From Emticicia sp. C21 (GTDB lineage: Bacteria > Bacteroidota > Bacteroidia > Cytophagales > Spirosomataceae), in NCBI RefSeq assembly GCF_003418935.1, contig NZ_QVMT01000011.1, forward strand, positions 153,438 through 217,437: 64,000 bases of DNA, written 5' to 3'. Positions within the stretch are counted from its first letter, which is position 1, and each line of letters opens with the position of its first letter. The notes under the pieces are model-generated. The model was not told the origin of the DNA. It saw only the letters and a program-made list of their open reading frames with translations, and made no database searches. Below, piece after piece: positions 27,044 through 35,364 of the stretch. The position numbers and the translations under genes were made by a program.

Positions 27044-27139
27044 CCGTGGAGTGACGCTGAGTTTTGCGTAAAGTTACATAGAATTTATATGGAAGAATAC
27101 TCTGTGTAACCCCGTGCAAAACTCTGCGTTACTCCGTGA
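27044..27139. repeat. long imperfect inverted repeat between converging genes
   Basis: The left arm GGAGTGACGCTGAGTTTTGC (from 27048) matches the complement of the right arm GCAAAACTCTGCGTTACTCC (to 27135) with few mismatches, and the inner GTTACATAGA pairs with TCTGTGTAAC. The whole 96 bases can fold into one long stem between the OmpA-like and NAD(P)HX genes. An A-run follows on the right. It may be a bidirectional terminator or a copy of a dispersed repeat. Confidence 0.7.
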
Positions 27140-27148
27140 TAAAAAAAA

Positions 27149-28666
27149 TTAAAACCTGATACTCTCGATTATATCACTTGCAACCATCGATGTAGTGCCT
27201 TTTAATTGGGCGGCTCTGTCTCCGGCTAGCCCATGCTCATATACGCCCAAGATTGCTGCTTCTTCCGAAGTATAGCCTTGCGCTAAAAGTGCTAATATCA
27301 TACCTGTCAGAACATCCCCACTACCACCTTTAGCCATACCTGCATTTCCGGTAGAGTTAAAGTGGATTGTGCCATCGGGCAGTGCAACTGCAGTAAATGC
27401 ACCTTTCAGGCAAACTATACATTTATATTCTGTTGCAAATTGGCTTAAGATGTCTAATTTTTCATAATCATTTTCCCATTTCTTACCAATCAAACGCTGA
27501 AATTCTTTAGGATGAGGTGTTAATATCACACCTTTGGGTATTAGCTTTAAAAGCTTTTTATCCGAAGCTATGATATTTAGTGCATCCGCATCTATTACAA
27601 TAGGTACTTCTATTTTTTTCAAGAGCTGTTCAACTAACCCAACAGTTTCAGGTTTTGTACCTATTCCACAACCAATACCTATAGCCTGATAACTTTCTAA
27701 TTTTGGTAGTTCTTCTAAAACGTCAGTGCTTTTATTTGGTAAGCACATAGCTTCAGGAACAGAGGTTTGCAGAATCTCATAGCCGCACCCAGGAGCATAA
27801 ACAGTTACTTTTCCAACTCCTGAGCGTAAACAGGCTTTTGTAGAAAGTACTGCAGCGCCTATCATACCATAACTACCTGCGATCATTAAGGCATGACCAA
27901 AGTTTCCTTTGTTAGCAAATTTGTTGCGTGGCTTTATTAAAGCTTTTGCAGTTTCACCATCCGTGTACACGTATTGGCTTTTTAAGCTTTGAATAAAGCC
28001 TTCATTAAGTCCTATATTTACAATTGTCCAATCGCCTACAAAATCAGCATTTTGGGGTAAGACAAAAGCTAATTTAGGTGATTGAAACGAAATGGTGTGA
28101 GTAGCCTTGAGTATAGTATCATCTTTGTTATTTAACGAATCTGCAAATAGGCCAGTCGGAATATCAACTGTTACAATTTCGGCTTTGGAATCATTCAGTT
28201 TTTCAACTACTGATTTTATCAAATCCTCTAAAGGTCGGGAGAGCCCGGCTCCTAATATCGCATCAATTACTAAATTGTTTGGCTGAAAATCTGGGATTTC
28301 ATTAATATGATTAATCCACTTTGGCTGAATTTTATTTTTTAATCTTGCAAGATTTATCTGAAAGTTGGTTGATTGTTTAGACGCATAGTTAATAGCAAAC
28401 ACTTCTAATTCATATCCTAAAGCATATAACATACGGGCTATGGCTAATCCATCGCCACCATTATCTCCTAATCCACAAATGATTAGTAGCTTTTTATAAG
28501 AAACCGGAAAATGCTGAATAAAACTACTTACAAATGCTCTTGATGCTCGTTCCATCAAATCAATAGAAGCAATTGGTTCATGGGCGATGGTATATTCATC
28601 TGCTTCTTTTATCTCCGAAATATAATTACCTTCCTGTGTCTGCTTTCTTGTTAATAAAATTTTCAT
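27149..28666 (-). CDS. nnrD: bifunctional NAD(P)H-hydrate repair enzyme (epimerase/dehydratase)
   Basis: Repairs hydrated NAD(P)H. N-terminal epimerase domain (about 1-215) with LMERASRAF, CGLGDNGGDGLAIARMLY and the active-site region VDIPTGLFADS; C-terminal ADP-dependent dehydratase domain with GHALMIAGSYGMIGAAVLS, VIDADALN, LTPHPKEFQRL and TGNAGMAKGGSGDVLTGMI. 505 residues from the ATG at 28666; an earlier ATG at 28747 would read through the octamer repeat, so the inner start is preferred. Confidence 0.93.
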   Translation of the reverse strand: MKILLTRKQTQEGNYISEIKEADEYTIAHEPIASIDLMERASRAFVSSFIQHFPVSYKKLLIICGLGDNGGDGLAIARMLYALGYELEVFAINYASKQSTNFQINLARLKNKIQPKWINHINEIPDFQPNNLVIDAILGAGLSRPLEDLIKSVVEKLNDSKAEIVTVDIPTGLFADSLNNKDDTILKATHTISFQSPKLAFVLPQNADFVGDWTIVNIGLNEGFIQSLKSQYVYTDGETAKALIKPRNKFANKGNFGHALMIAGSYGMIGAAVLSTKACLRSGVGKVTVYAPGCGYEILQTSVPEAMCLPNKSTDVLEELPKLESYQAIGIGCGIGTKPETVGLVEQLLKKIEVPIVIDADALNIIASDKKLLKLIPKGVILTPHPKEFQRLIGKKWENDYEKLDILSQFATEYKCIVCLKGAFTAVALPDGTIHFNSTGNAGMAKGGSGDVLTGMILALLAQGYTSEEAAILGVYEHGLAGDRAAQLKGTTSMVASDIIESIRF

Positions 28667-28684
28667 CAAATTTGCGCTGAATAA

Positions 28685-28854
28685 TTTAGTGAATGAGTGA
28701 TTGGGTGATTTGTAATTAATTATTCTATAAATAAAACTATCTTTCAATGAATATCTCTTAATATCAAGAGATTGTTCAGAGATTAAGTAAAATTATTATC
28801 ATTTATATAAAGTGTAAAGATTTTAATTGAGTTTATATTCACTCAATCACTAAA
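28685..28854. repeat. intergenic inverted octamer-repeat element, copy 2
   Basis: Left part TTTAGTGAATGAGTGATT continuing GGGTGATT (28685-28710); right part ATTCACTCAATCACTAAA (28837-28854) in inverse orientation. It occupies the divergent gap between the NAD(P)HX gene and the VOC gene, the right part ending 12 bases before the VOC start. Confidence 0.7.
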
Positions 28855-28866
28855 TTTTTTTTAAAC

Positions 28867-29916
28867 ATGTCAGAATTTATCAGCGGCATTCAACAAGTGG
28901 GGATTGGCGTAAGAGATGCAGCGAAGGCTTTCAATTGGTATAATAAAATATTAGGACTGAACGTCCCGCTTTTTGATGATGTGGCAGAAGCCAAACTCAT
29001 GACTCCACACACCAATGGTGTCATCCGGCAACGCAGAGCCATTCTTGCTCTGAATATGGCCGGTGGCGGTGGTGCCGAAATCTGGCAATCTAATCGCCCT
29101 GAACCATTGGCTCCTGCTTTTACTCCAGAATTAGGTGATTATGGCATTTTTGCCCTGAAAATTAAGTCACTAGATGTTAAGCAGTTTGCTGAAAGACAAA
29201 AGTTAAAACTTGAAACATCACCTGAGAATAAAAGCCATAGCTGGTTGCGGGATCCTTATGGCAATCAATTGCAGATTGTGCCAGATAATTCATGGTTCAA
29301 GCCAAACGGAAGCCTGACAGGTGGGGTAGTGGGTGTTATTATCGGTGTGAGCGATATTGACAAGGCCTTAAAGCTTTATAAAGATACCTTAGGAATTAAC
29401 CAGATAGCTTACGATAAAAGCGGAAAATTTGAAGATTTTGCTACTTTGGGTAAAGGCAATGTGAAATTCAGAAGAGTATTATTACGCAAAGCTATGAACG
29501 GAAATGGGGCATTCAGTCGTTTATTAGGAAATGTAGAAGTAGAATTAGTTCAGAATTTAGAATCAGATGCAAAGCCAAGAAAACTATTCGAAAACCGTAG
29601 TTGGGGTGATTTAGGTTTTATTCATTTGTGTTTCGACACATTAAATATGGATAATTTGAAACAACTTTGCCAAAAAAATGGTTTTCCTTTTACAGTAGAT
29701 AGTAGCGATACCTTTGATATGGGCGAAGCAGGTGGTAGATTCACTTATATAGAAGACCCCGATGGTACGCTGATAGAGTTCGTTGAAACACATAAAGTGC
29801 CAATATTGAAAAAGATAGGCTGGTATCTGGACCTAAAAAAGAGAAAAACGCAGAAACCATTGCCAAACTGGATGGTAGCAACTATGGGTTGGGGTAAGGT
29901 AAAAGCAGAGGATTAA
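28867..29916 (+). CDS. VOC (glyoxalase/dioxygenase fold) protein with two domains
   Basis: 349 residues. Two VOC domains are visible: one starting ISGIQQVGIGVRDAAKAFNW and ending WLRDPYGNQLQIVPD (about 5-138), the other starting GVVGVIIGVSDIDKALKLYK and ending FTYIEDPDGTLIEFVETH. Closing Glu/Gln positions and beta-alpha-beta pattern fit the superfamily, which includes glyoxalases, dioxygenases and resistance proteins. No substrate can be assigned. Flanked by an AT-rich hairpin (29953-29981). Confidence 0.85.
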   Translation: MSEFISGIQQVGIGVRDAAKAFNWYNKILGLNVPLFDDVAEAKLMTPHTNGVIRQRRAILALNMAGGGGAEIWQSNRPEPLAPAFTPELGDYGIFALKIKSLDVKQFAERQKLKLETSPENKSHSWLRDPYGNQLQIVPDNSWFKPNGSLTGGVVGVIIGVSDIDKALKLYKDTLGINQIAYDKSGKFEDFATLGKGNVKFRRVLLRKAMNGNGAFSRLLGNVEVELVQNLESDAKPRKLFENRSWGDLGFIHLCFDTLNMDNLKQLCQKNGFPFTVDSSDTFDMGEAGGRFTYIEDPDGTLIEFVETHKVPILKKIGWYLDLKKRKTQKPLPNWMVATMGWGKVKAED

Positions 29917-29952
29917 ACGGGTTTAGCAGGATAACGAATATTTTTATACGAA

Positions 29953-29981
29953 ATTGAAAAAAAACTAAATTTTTTTTCAAT
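29953..29981. terminator. AT-only hairpin after the VOC gene
   Basis: ATTGAAAAAAAA (29953-29964) pairs with TTTTTTTTCAAT (29970-29981) over 12 bases with a five-base loop. Symmetric A/T runs suggest a weak terminator; the stem has almost no GC. Confidence 0.5.
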
Positions 29982-30055
29982 CAAATTTTACCCAAGTCAT
30001 TTTTTTTTATATATTAGCACCTAGAAATACAACAAATGAAAAATCCAGACGTTTT

Positions 30056-30086
30056 TTGGATTTTACAGGAAAAATTATTAATTTTG
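30056..30086 (+). promoter_or_regulatory. promoter of rplS
   Basis: TTG (30056-30058), 20-base spacer, then TAATTTTG (30079-30086), a full match to the Bacteroidota TTG-N20-TAnnTTTG pattern. Transcription should begin near 30093, leaving a leader of about 80 bases before rplS. Confidence 0.75.
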
Positions 30087-30172
30087 CACTCCGATTAGGA
30101 GAATGCTGGATTTGTACGATTCAGCCGCTTCACTAAACGATTAAATTAATAATCAAGTAAATAATAAAGACA

Positions 30173-30526
30173 ATGGATTTGATTAAATTGGTTGAGTCAG
30201 AATTTACTGGCAAAAGAGAAAGTCAACCGGATTTTAAAGCAGGTGATACTGTAAACGTTCACGTTAAAATTAAAGAAGGTAACAAAGAACGTATTCAGGT
30301 TTACACTGGTACAGTTATTCAGCGTCGTAACGCTGGTACAAATGGTGAGAGTTTTACCGTTCGTAAAATTTCAAATGGCGTAGGTGTTGAGAGAATTTTC
30401 CCTATTTTATCACCAAGTATCGATAAAATTGAAGTAGTGCGCCATGGTAAAGTACGTCGTGCGAGATTGTTCTACTTACGTGGAAAACAAGGTAAAGCGG
30501 CTCGTATTAAAGAATTAAAGAAATAA
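30173..30526 (+). CDS. rplS: 50S ribosomal protein L19
   Basis: Ribosomal protein at the subunit interface. 117 residues, with the L19 signatures [53 protein letters not shown] and [20 protein letters not shown]. Stands alone with its own promoter and terminator, without the rimM-trmD neighbours common in Proteobacteria. Confidence 0.98.
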   Translation: MDLIKLVESEFTGKRESQPDFKAGDTVNVHVKIKEGNKERIQVYTGTVIQRRNAGTNGESFTVRKISNGVGVERIFPILSPSIDKIEVVRHGKVRRARLFYLRGKQGKAARIKELKK

Positions 30527-30618
30527 TGTACATCAAACCAACAATAGTTAAACTATTTGAGGTTTCAGATGTCTAAAGATAAAAGTAATAGCTTTTTCAT
30601 AATTTTGTATGGGAAAAG

Positions 30619-30645
30619 GTCGCTTCTTTGAAGCGGCTTTTTTTG
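30619..30645 (+). terminator. terminator of rplS
   Basis: GTCGCTTC (30619-30626) pairs with GAAGCGGC (30630-30637) through one G-U pair, followed by a T-run (30638-30644). Confidence 0.85.
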
Positions 30646-30688
30646 TTTATATAGGTTAATGAAATTGATTGATACAGCACTAAAAATA

Positions 30689-30718
30689 AAATCCCATCCT
30701 GGTTTAAGGACGGGATTT
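30689..30718 (-). terminator. terminator of the acetyl-CoA synthetase gene
   Basis: AAATCCC..TCCT (30689-30700) pairs with AGGA..GGGATTT (30707-30718) with one mismatch, 24 bases after the minus-strand acs stop. Confidence 0.8.
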
Positions 30719-30741
30719 GTAAAGTTGAAAAATCTTTCAAA

Positions 30742-32643
30742 CTATCTCATTTGCTGCGCACCATTCTTTATTTCTTCCACAACTCCAGGGTCAAGTAGGG
30801 TAGTGGTGTCACCCAGATTTGAAGTTTCACCTTCGGCAATTTTTCTTAAAATACGGCGCATAATTTTGCCCGAACGGGTTTTAGGCAGGCCGCTCACAAA
30901 CTGAATTTTATCAGGTTTCGCGATTGGCCCAATTACTCTTGAAACGGTAGCTAAAATATCTTTACGTGTTAAATCAAGGTCATTCATATGACTTTCACAA
31001 ATCACATAAGCGTAAATACCCTGTCCTTTAATATCGTGCGGATAACCTACAACTGCCGACTCTACTACACCTGTGTGCATATTGATAGCATTTTCAACCT
31101 CGGCAGTGCCAATTCTATGGCCTGAAACGTTGAGTACATCATCTACGCGGCCTGTAATCCTATAAAAACCGTTCTCATCGCGCATAGCACCATCGCCGGT
31201 AAAATATAGGTTCGGATAGGTAGCAAAATAAGTAGTGCGACAACGCTCATGGTCTCCCCAGGTCGTTCGGATAATTGATGGCCACGGGAATTTAATGCAT
31301 AAATTGCCACTTACATTTCCGCCTAAAATTTCGTTGCCACTTTCGTCGACCAACATCATTTGTACACCCGGAAGTGGGAGAGAGGCCCAGGCTGGTTTCA
31401 GAGGGGTAATTCCGGCTAAAGCCGAAATTAATATACCCGCAGTCTCAGTCTGCCACCACGTATCAACTACCGGACAATTATCTTTACCGATATTTTTAGA
31501 ATACCAATGCCATGCTTCTTCGTTAATCGGCTCACCGACAGAACCTAATATTTTCAATGAACTTAAATCTTTTCCTTCTACATATTCCGTTCCGAAGCCC
31601 ATTAATGAACGGATGGCTGTTGGTGCTGTATAAAGAATATTCACGCGATGTTTCTCTACAATTTCCCAGAAACGTCCGGCATCAGGATAAGTAGGAATAC
31701 CCTCAAACATTAAAGAAATAGCCCCACAAGCTAATGGCCCGTAAACAATATATGAATGCCCTGTTATCCATCCAATATCAGCCGTACAGAAATGTATCAT
31801 ACCCGGTTTATATTGAAATACATTCAGGAATGTATAAGCAGTATAGACCATATAACCTCCACAGGTATGCACTACGCCTTTTGGTTTTCCTGTTGAGCCA
31901 GAAGTATATAGAATAAACAACGGGTCTTCTGAATCCATTTCTTCAGCCGGACAGTCAGAGTTTACAAACTTTACTTCTTCTTCCCACCAAACATCACGGC
32001 CTTTAATCATACTCACAGGGGTGCGGGTACGAGTGGCTACAATTACTTTCTTTATCGATGGACAACCAATCAAAGCATCGTCCACAGTATCTTTCATCGG
32101 AATGGTTTTATTACCACGCACGGCGCCATCAGTTGTAATGACAGCCACACATTGAGAGTCATTGATACGGTCGGCAATAGAAGAGGCAGAAAAACCACCA
32201 AATACCACCGAGTGAATGGCACCAATACGCGCACAAGCCAGTGTTGCAATGGCTAATTCAGGTATCATGGGCATATAGATACATACTCTATCTCCTTTTT
32301 TGACACCATTGCGTTTCAATACGTTTGCAAAACTACATACACGGTCAAATAATTGACGGTAGGTCAGTGTAACACTATCTTCGTCCGGATCGTTAGGTTC
32401 CCAGATAATGGCAGGTTGCTGAGGTTTATCTCTTACGTGGCGGTCAAGGCAGTTTTCTGTAATATTGAGTTTACCACCTACAAACCAATGTATTTTTGGT
32501 TCCTTGAAATTCCAGTCTAAAACTTTTGTCCAGGGTTTTTTCCATTCAAAATTATTGGCAGCAATTTCAGCCCAAAAGCCTTCAGGGTCTTGCACACTCG
32601 CCTCATAGGCTTTTTGATATTCTTCGTAGTTTTGAATAAGCAT
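30742..32643 (-). CDS. acs: acetate-CoA ligase (acetyl-CoA synthetase)
   Basis: Activates acetate to acetyl-CoA through acetyl-AMP. 633 residues, standard. Seen: YTSGSTGKPKGVVHTCGGYM (the AMP-binding P-loop), TWWQTETAG (adenylation core), RVDDVLNVSGHRIGTAEVE (hinge) and LPKTRSGKIMRRILRKIAEG with the catalytic, acetylatable lysine. The N-terminal ACAS domain is present. Own terminator downstream; no gene partner. Confidence 0.97.
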   Translation of the reverse strand: MLIQNYEEYQKAYEASVQDPEGFWAEIAANNFEWKKPWTKVLDWNFKEPKIHWFVGGKLNITENCLDRHVRDKPQQPAIIWEPNDPDEDSVTLTYRQLFDRVCSFANVLKRNGVKKGDRVCIYMPMIPELAIATLACARIGAIHSVVFGGFSASSIADRINDSQCVAVITTDGAVRGNKTIPMKDTVDDALIGCPSIKKVIVATRTRTPVSMIKGRDVWWEEEVKFVNSDCPAEEMDSEDPLFILYTSGSTGKPKGVVHTCGGYMVYTAYTFLNVFQYKPGMIHFCTADIGWITGHSYIVYGPLACGAISLMFEGIPTYPDAGRFWEIVEKHRVNILYTAPTAIRSLMGFGTEYVEGKDLSSLKILGSVGEPINEEAWHWYSKNIGKDNCPVVDTWWQTETAGILISALAGITPLKPAWASLPLPGVQMMLVDESGNEILGGNVSGNLCIKFPWPSIIRTTWGDHERCRTTYFATYPNLYFTGDGAMRDENGFYRITGRVDDVLNVSGHRIGTAEVENAINMHTGVVESAVVGYPHDIKGQGIYAYVICESHMNDLDLTRKDILATVSRVIGPIAKPDKIQFVSGLPKTRSGKIMRRILRKIAEGETSNLGDTTTLLDPGVVEEIKNGAQQMR

Positions 32644-32775
32644 GATTGAATAAGAGGGTAATTAGAATTATAATGGTTACTCCGTACTTTAAAATTATGC
32701 CCAAAGTCTAATGAAATTGGTCATAAACTCTCCTTAAGGGGCTAGGGGCGTTTTTCTTGCAAATATCGCAGATAA

Positions 32776-33840
32776 TTATCCTACAATCCAACTACCAACT
32801 TTAGGAATTTTACTGATAATCTTTACTATCAGATAACTAATAGCAACAGTTAGCAAAAAATGACTAGTAATTCCGACCAATGGATGAATCCATGTATAGT
32901 TAATCTGATATCCTCGTGATAATATTCGCAAAATCAAGGCATGAACTAAATAAATTCCAAAGCTTGTTTTATCAAGTTCGGCCATGATTTTAGGTAGAAA
33001 ATCTACATTGCAAGCTTTCTGAAATAAAAGAAACATGAATATAGACATCAGTATAACAGGTATACTCAAATAATCTGTATAATCAAATAGATATGATCCT
33101 TCTTGCCATGAGACTATATAACAAATATAGGCTGTAAGCGCCCAAGAAGCTAAAAATAAGAGAATAAGTATGCCTTTTGAGAGTTTTGTTCCTGTATTTC
33201 CTAGCCAATAACCTAATACGAAATAACCAATAAAACCCGTAAAATATCTGAGGTCAAACTTGATTTCGAAGCCAAACCACTTATTTACTAAAGTATAAAC
33301 TACATTCCCTACAAACCACAAGGTTAAAAAATAGAAAATTTCATTCCTTCGGGTTTCCAGTGGAGGGCTATTTTCTCCTCCTTTTATCCATCGACTGATA
33401 ATAGGTGTGAAAGCATAGATACTCAGAAGCATATACACAAACCACAAATGCGCCGCACCCCCTCCGGTACCTGTTAGAATTTTTTTAACAAATTCGCTAA
33501 CTGTCCAGGATGTTCTTTCATCATCTAACCCCTTAAAATTTAACCAGATGTTCCAGGTAATAATGTAAATCAGGCCCCAGATAAGAAACGGAACAAAAAC
33601 TTTTATGAAGCGTTTTTTTAGAAAACTACCTAGTTCGTCGTACTTACCAATGAGTAGATAGCCTGAAAGCATGACAAATACAGGGACAGCAAACCTGCCA
33701 AATATATTAATAATATGGCAAATCCACCAGTCTGTATAGGGTATTGTCTTCACGTTTAATGAACCAAAGGCTGCAACATGGAGCAAAATAACAGTAAGAG
33801 TCGCTAATACCCGCAAGTTAGTCACCCAGTATTTTTTCAT
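32776..33840 (-). CDS. acyltransferase 3 family membrane protein (copy B)
   Basis: 354 residues with about ten helices, the O-acyltransferase/acyltransferase 3 fold that acylates sugars or envelope glycans. The N-terminal VLATLTVILLHVAAFGSL carries the conserved catalytic-type His at RxxA..LLH, and VPVFVMLSGYLLIGK is the family signature. Closely similar to the copy at 34064-35116 across the whole length; the identity continues past the stop codon. Its ATG overlaps the stop of the tiny ORF 33837-33977 as ATGA. Confidence 0.9.
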   Translation of the reverse strand: MKKYWVTNLRVLATLTVILLHVAAFGSLNVKTIPYTDWWICHIINIFGRFAVPVFVMLSGYLLIGKYDELGSFLKKRFIKVFVPFLIWGLIYIITWNIWLNFKGLDDERTSWTVSEFVKKILTGTGGGAAHLWFVYMLLSIYAFTPIISRWIKGGENSPPLETRRNEIFYFLTLWFVGNVVYTLVNKWFGFEIKFDLRYFTGFIGYFVLGYWLGNTGTKLSKGILILLFLASWALTAYICYIVSWQEGSYLFDYTDYLSIPVILMSIFMFLLFQKACNVDFLPKIMAELDKTSFGIYLVHALILRILSRGYQINYTWIHPLVGITSHFLLTVAISYLIVKIISKIPKVGSWIVG

Positions 33841-33977
33841 AATTTTTTTCCACTCTTGGTGTTATAAACACCCTGCAAGGAATAATGACCGAATAATGAC
33901 ATGCCTAACGAAATGATAGATGCCAGAAAAAATGCGAAAATAATGCTAGTCACTAAACCACTGGTTTGACTAAACAT
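33837..33977 (-). CDS. truncated tiny membrane protein (paralogue of 35113-35346)
   Basis: 46 residues: MFSQTSGLVTSIIFAFFLAS then IISLGMSLFGHYSLQGVYNT and KSGKKL. Residues 8-46 match the C-terminal half of the 77-residue protein at 35113-35346 (IIYTFILAPIISLGMSIFGY, ..GEYSTRNGEKL). The frame stays open upstream to a stop at 34041-34043, and that stretch (LFGVILLYFKLSCYLI) also resembles the N-terminal half of the longer protein, but no start codon precedes it. It is therefore either a short translated gene or a decaying copy. Stop overlaps the acyltransferase start. Confidence 0.6.
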   Translation of the reverse strand: MFSQTSGLVTSIIFAFFLASIISLGMSLFGHYSLQGVYNTKSGKKL

Positions 33978-34063
33978 GATTAAATAACAGGATAATTTGA
34001 AATATAATAATATTACTCCAAATAGGTATTCTAAACAATGTTAAGCTCAAATATCGCAGATAA

Positions 34064-35116
34064 TTATCCTACAATCCAACTACCAACTTTAGGAATTTTG
34101 CTGATAATTTTTACAATCAGATAGCTGATAGCCAATGTTATTAAAAAATGAACGGTAATTCCTATTAATGGATGAATCCAGGTAAAATTAATCTGGTATT
34201 CTCTGGATAATATTCGTAAAATCAAAGCATGTACCAGATAAATGCCATAGCTGGTAATATCCAACTCATTCATGAGTTTAGGTATAAATTCTATATTACA
34301 AGCTTTCTGAAATAATAGAAATATGGTTATTGACATAGCCATTACAGGTAAACTCAGATAATCAGTATAATCATATACATACTTACCTGCCTGCCACGAA
34401 ACAACATAACAAATATAGGCTGTCAAAGCCAATGAGGTCAGGAATAAAAGAATAAGTATGCTTTTTGAGAGTCTTGTACCTATGTTGCCAAGCCAATAAC
34501 CCAGCACAAAATAACCCGCAAAACCCGTAAAATATCGGATATCAAACTTAATCTCAAAACCAAACCACTTGTTTACTAAAGTATAAACTACATTACCAAC
34601 AACCCATAGAGATATGAAATAGATAATTTCGTTGCGCTTGGCATCAGGGAGAGAACTGTTCTCTGTTCCTTTAATCCATCGGCTGATAACAGGTGTAAAG
34701 GCATAAATACCCAGAAGCATATACACAAACCATAAATGTCCGGCGCCACCTCCACCCCCTGTTAATATTTTCCTGATAAAATCACCAATCGTCCAGGGAG
34801 TTCGTTCATTAGCAAATCCTTTAAAATTAGACCATATGATATAGATTAAGCTCCAGATGAGAAACGGAACAAAAATGCGACTGAAACGTTTTTTTAGAAA
34901 ACTACTTAATTCTTCATACTTTCCAATGAGTAAATAACCTGAAAGCATCACAAATACCGGAACGGCAAATCGGCCAAATACATTAATTATATGGCAAATC
35001 CACCAATCTGAATACGCTATTTTCTTGACGTGCAATGAGCCAAAGCCCGCTGCATGCAGCAAAATAACTGTAAGCGTTGCAAATACCCGCAGGTTAGTTA
35101 CCCAGTATTTTTTCAT
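34064..35116 (-). CDS. acyltransferase 3 family membrane protein (copy A)
   Basis: 350 residues, same architecture as the neighbour at 32776-33840: LRVFATLTVILLHAAGFGSL, FGRFAVPVFVMLSGYLLIGK, HLWFVYMLLGIYAFTPVISR and a common C-terminus SKIPKVGSWIVG. One of the two arose by tandem duplication. Probably O-acetylates or acylates a surface glycan; the acceptor is unknown. ATGA overlap with the 77-residue gene upstream shows coupling. Confidence 0.9.
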   Translation of the reverse strand: MKKYWVTNLRVFATLTVILLHAAGFGSLHVKKIAYSDWWICHIINVFGRFAVPVFVMLSGYLLIGKYEELSSFLKKRFSRIFVPFLIWSLIYIIWSNFKGFANERTPWTIGDFIRKILTGGGGGAGHLWFVYMLLGIYAFTPVISRWIKGTENSSLPDAKRNEIIYFISLWVVGNVVYTLVNKWFGFEIKFDIRYFTGFAGYFVLGYWLGNIGTRLSKSILILLFLTSLALTAYICYVVSWQAGKYVYDYTDYLSLPVMAMSITIFLLFQKACNIEFIPKLMNELDITSYGIYLVHALILRILSREYQINFTWIHPLIGITVHFLITLAISYLIVKIISKIPKVGSWIVG

Positions 35117-35346
35117 AGTTTTTCACCATTCCTGGTGCTGTATTCACCCTGCATGGCATAATAGCCAAATATCGACATACCTAAAGAAATAATTGGCGCT
35201 AATATGAATGTATAAATAATAGCAGGTACAAGGTCATTGCCGCCGCTTTTCCAAAGTGGTAGTGCCTGGAAGTAAATAAGATATATTCCGGCACTCACAC
35301 CGATCAGTATCCACAAAACACCTAATGCTTTTCTGATTGCGTTCAT
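35113..35346 (-). CDS. small two-helix membrane protein
   Basis: 77 residues, not a named family that I can place. Helix 1 about 8-30 (ALGVLWILIGVSAGIYLIYF), helix 2 about 42-67 (AIIYTFILAPIISLGMSIFG), then a polar tail GEYSTRNGEKL. Its stop overlaps the start of acyltransferase copy A. The pair is repeated, in worn form, at 33837-33977 plus 32776-33840, which suggests the small protein works with the acyltransferase (inference). Confidence 0.85.
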   Translation of the reverse strand: MNAIRKALGVLWILIGVSAGIYLIYFQALPLWKSGGNDLVPAIIYTFILAPIISLGMSIFGYYAMQGEYSTRNGEKL

Positions 35347-35364
35347 AGTTGTAAGGTTAAAGGA

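Noticed and set aside
29917..30172. tRNA gene in the gap before rplS
   Set aside because: No T-loop GTTCRANYC pattern or cloverleaf stems; the pairing stretches fit a leader better.
32700..32760. Repeat phrase CTCCTTAAGGGGCTAGGGGC downstream of acyltransferase copy B
   Set aside because: Resembles phrases common in this phylum but occurs only once here, so no repeat or terminator call is justified.
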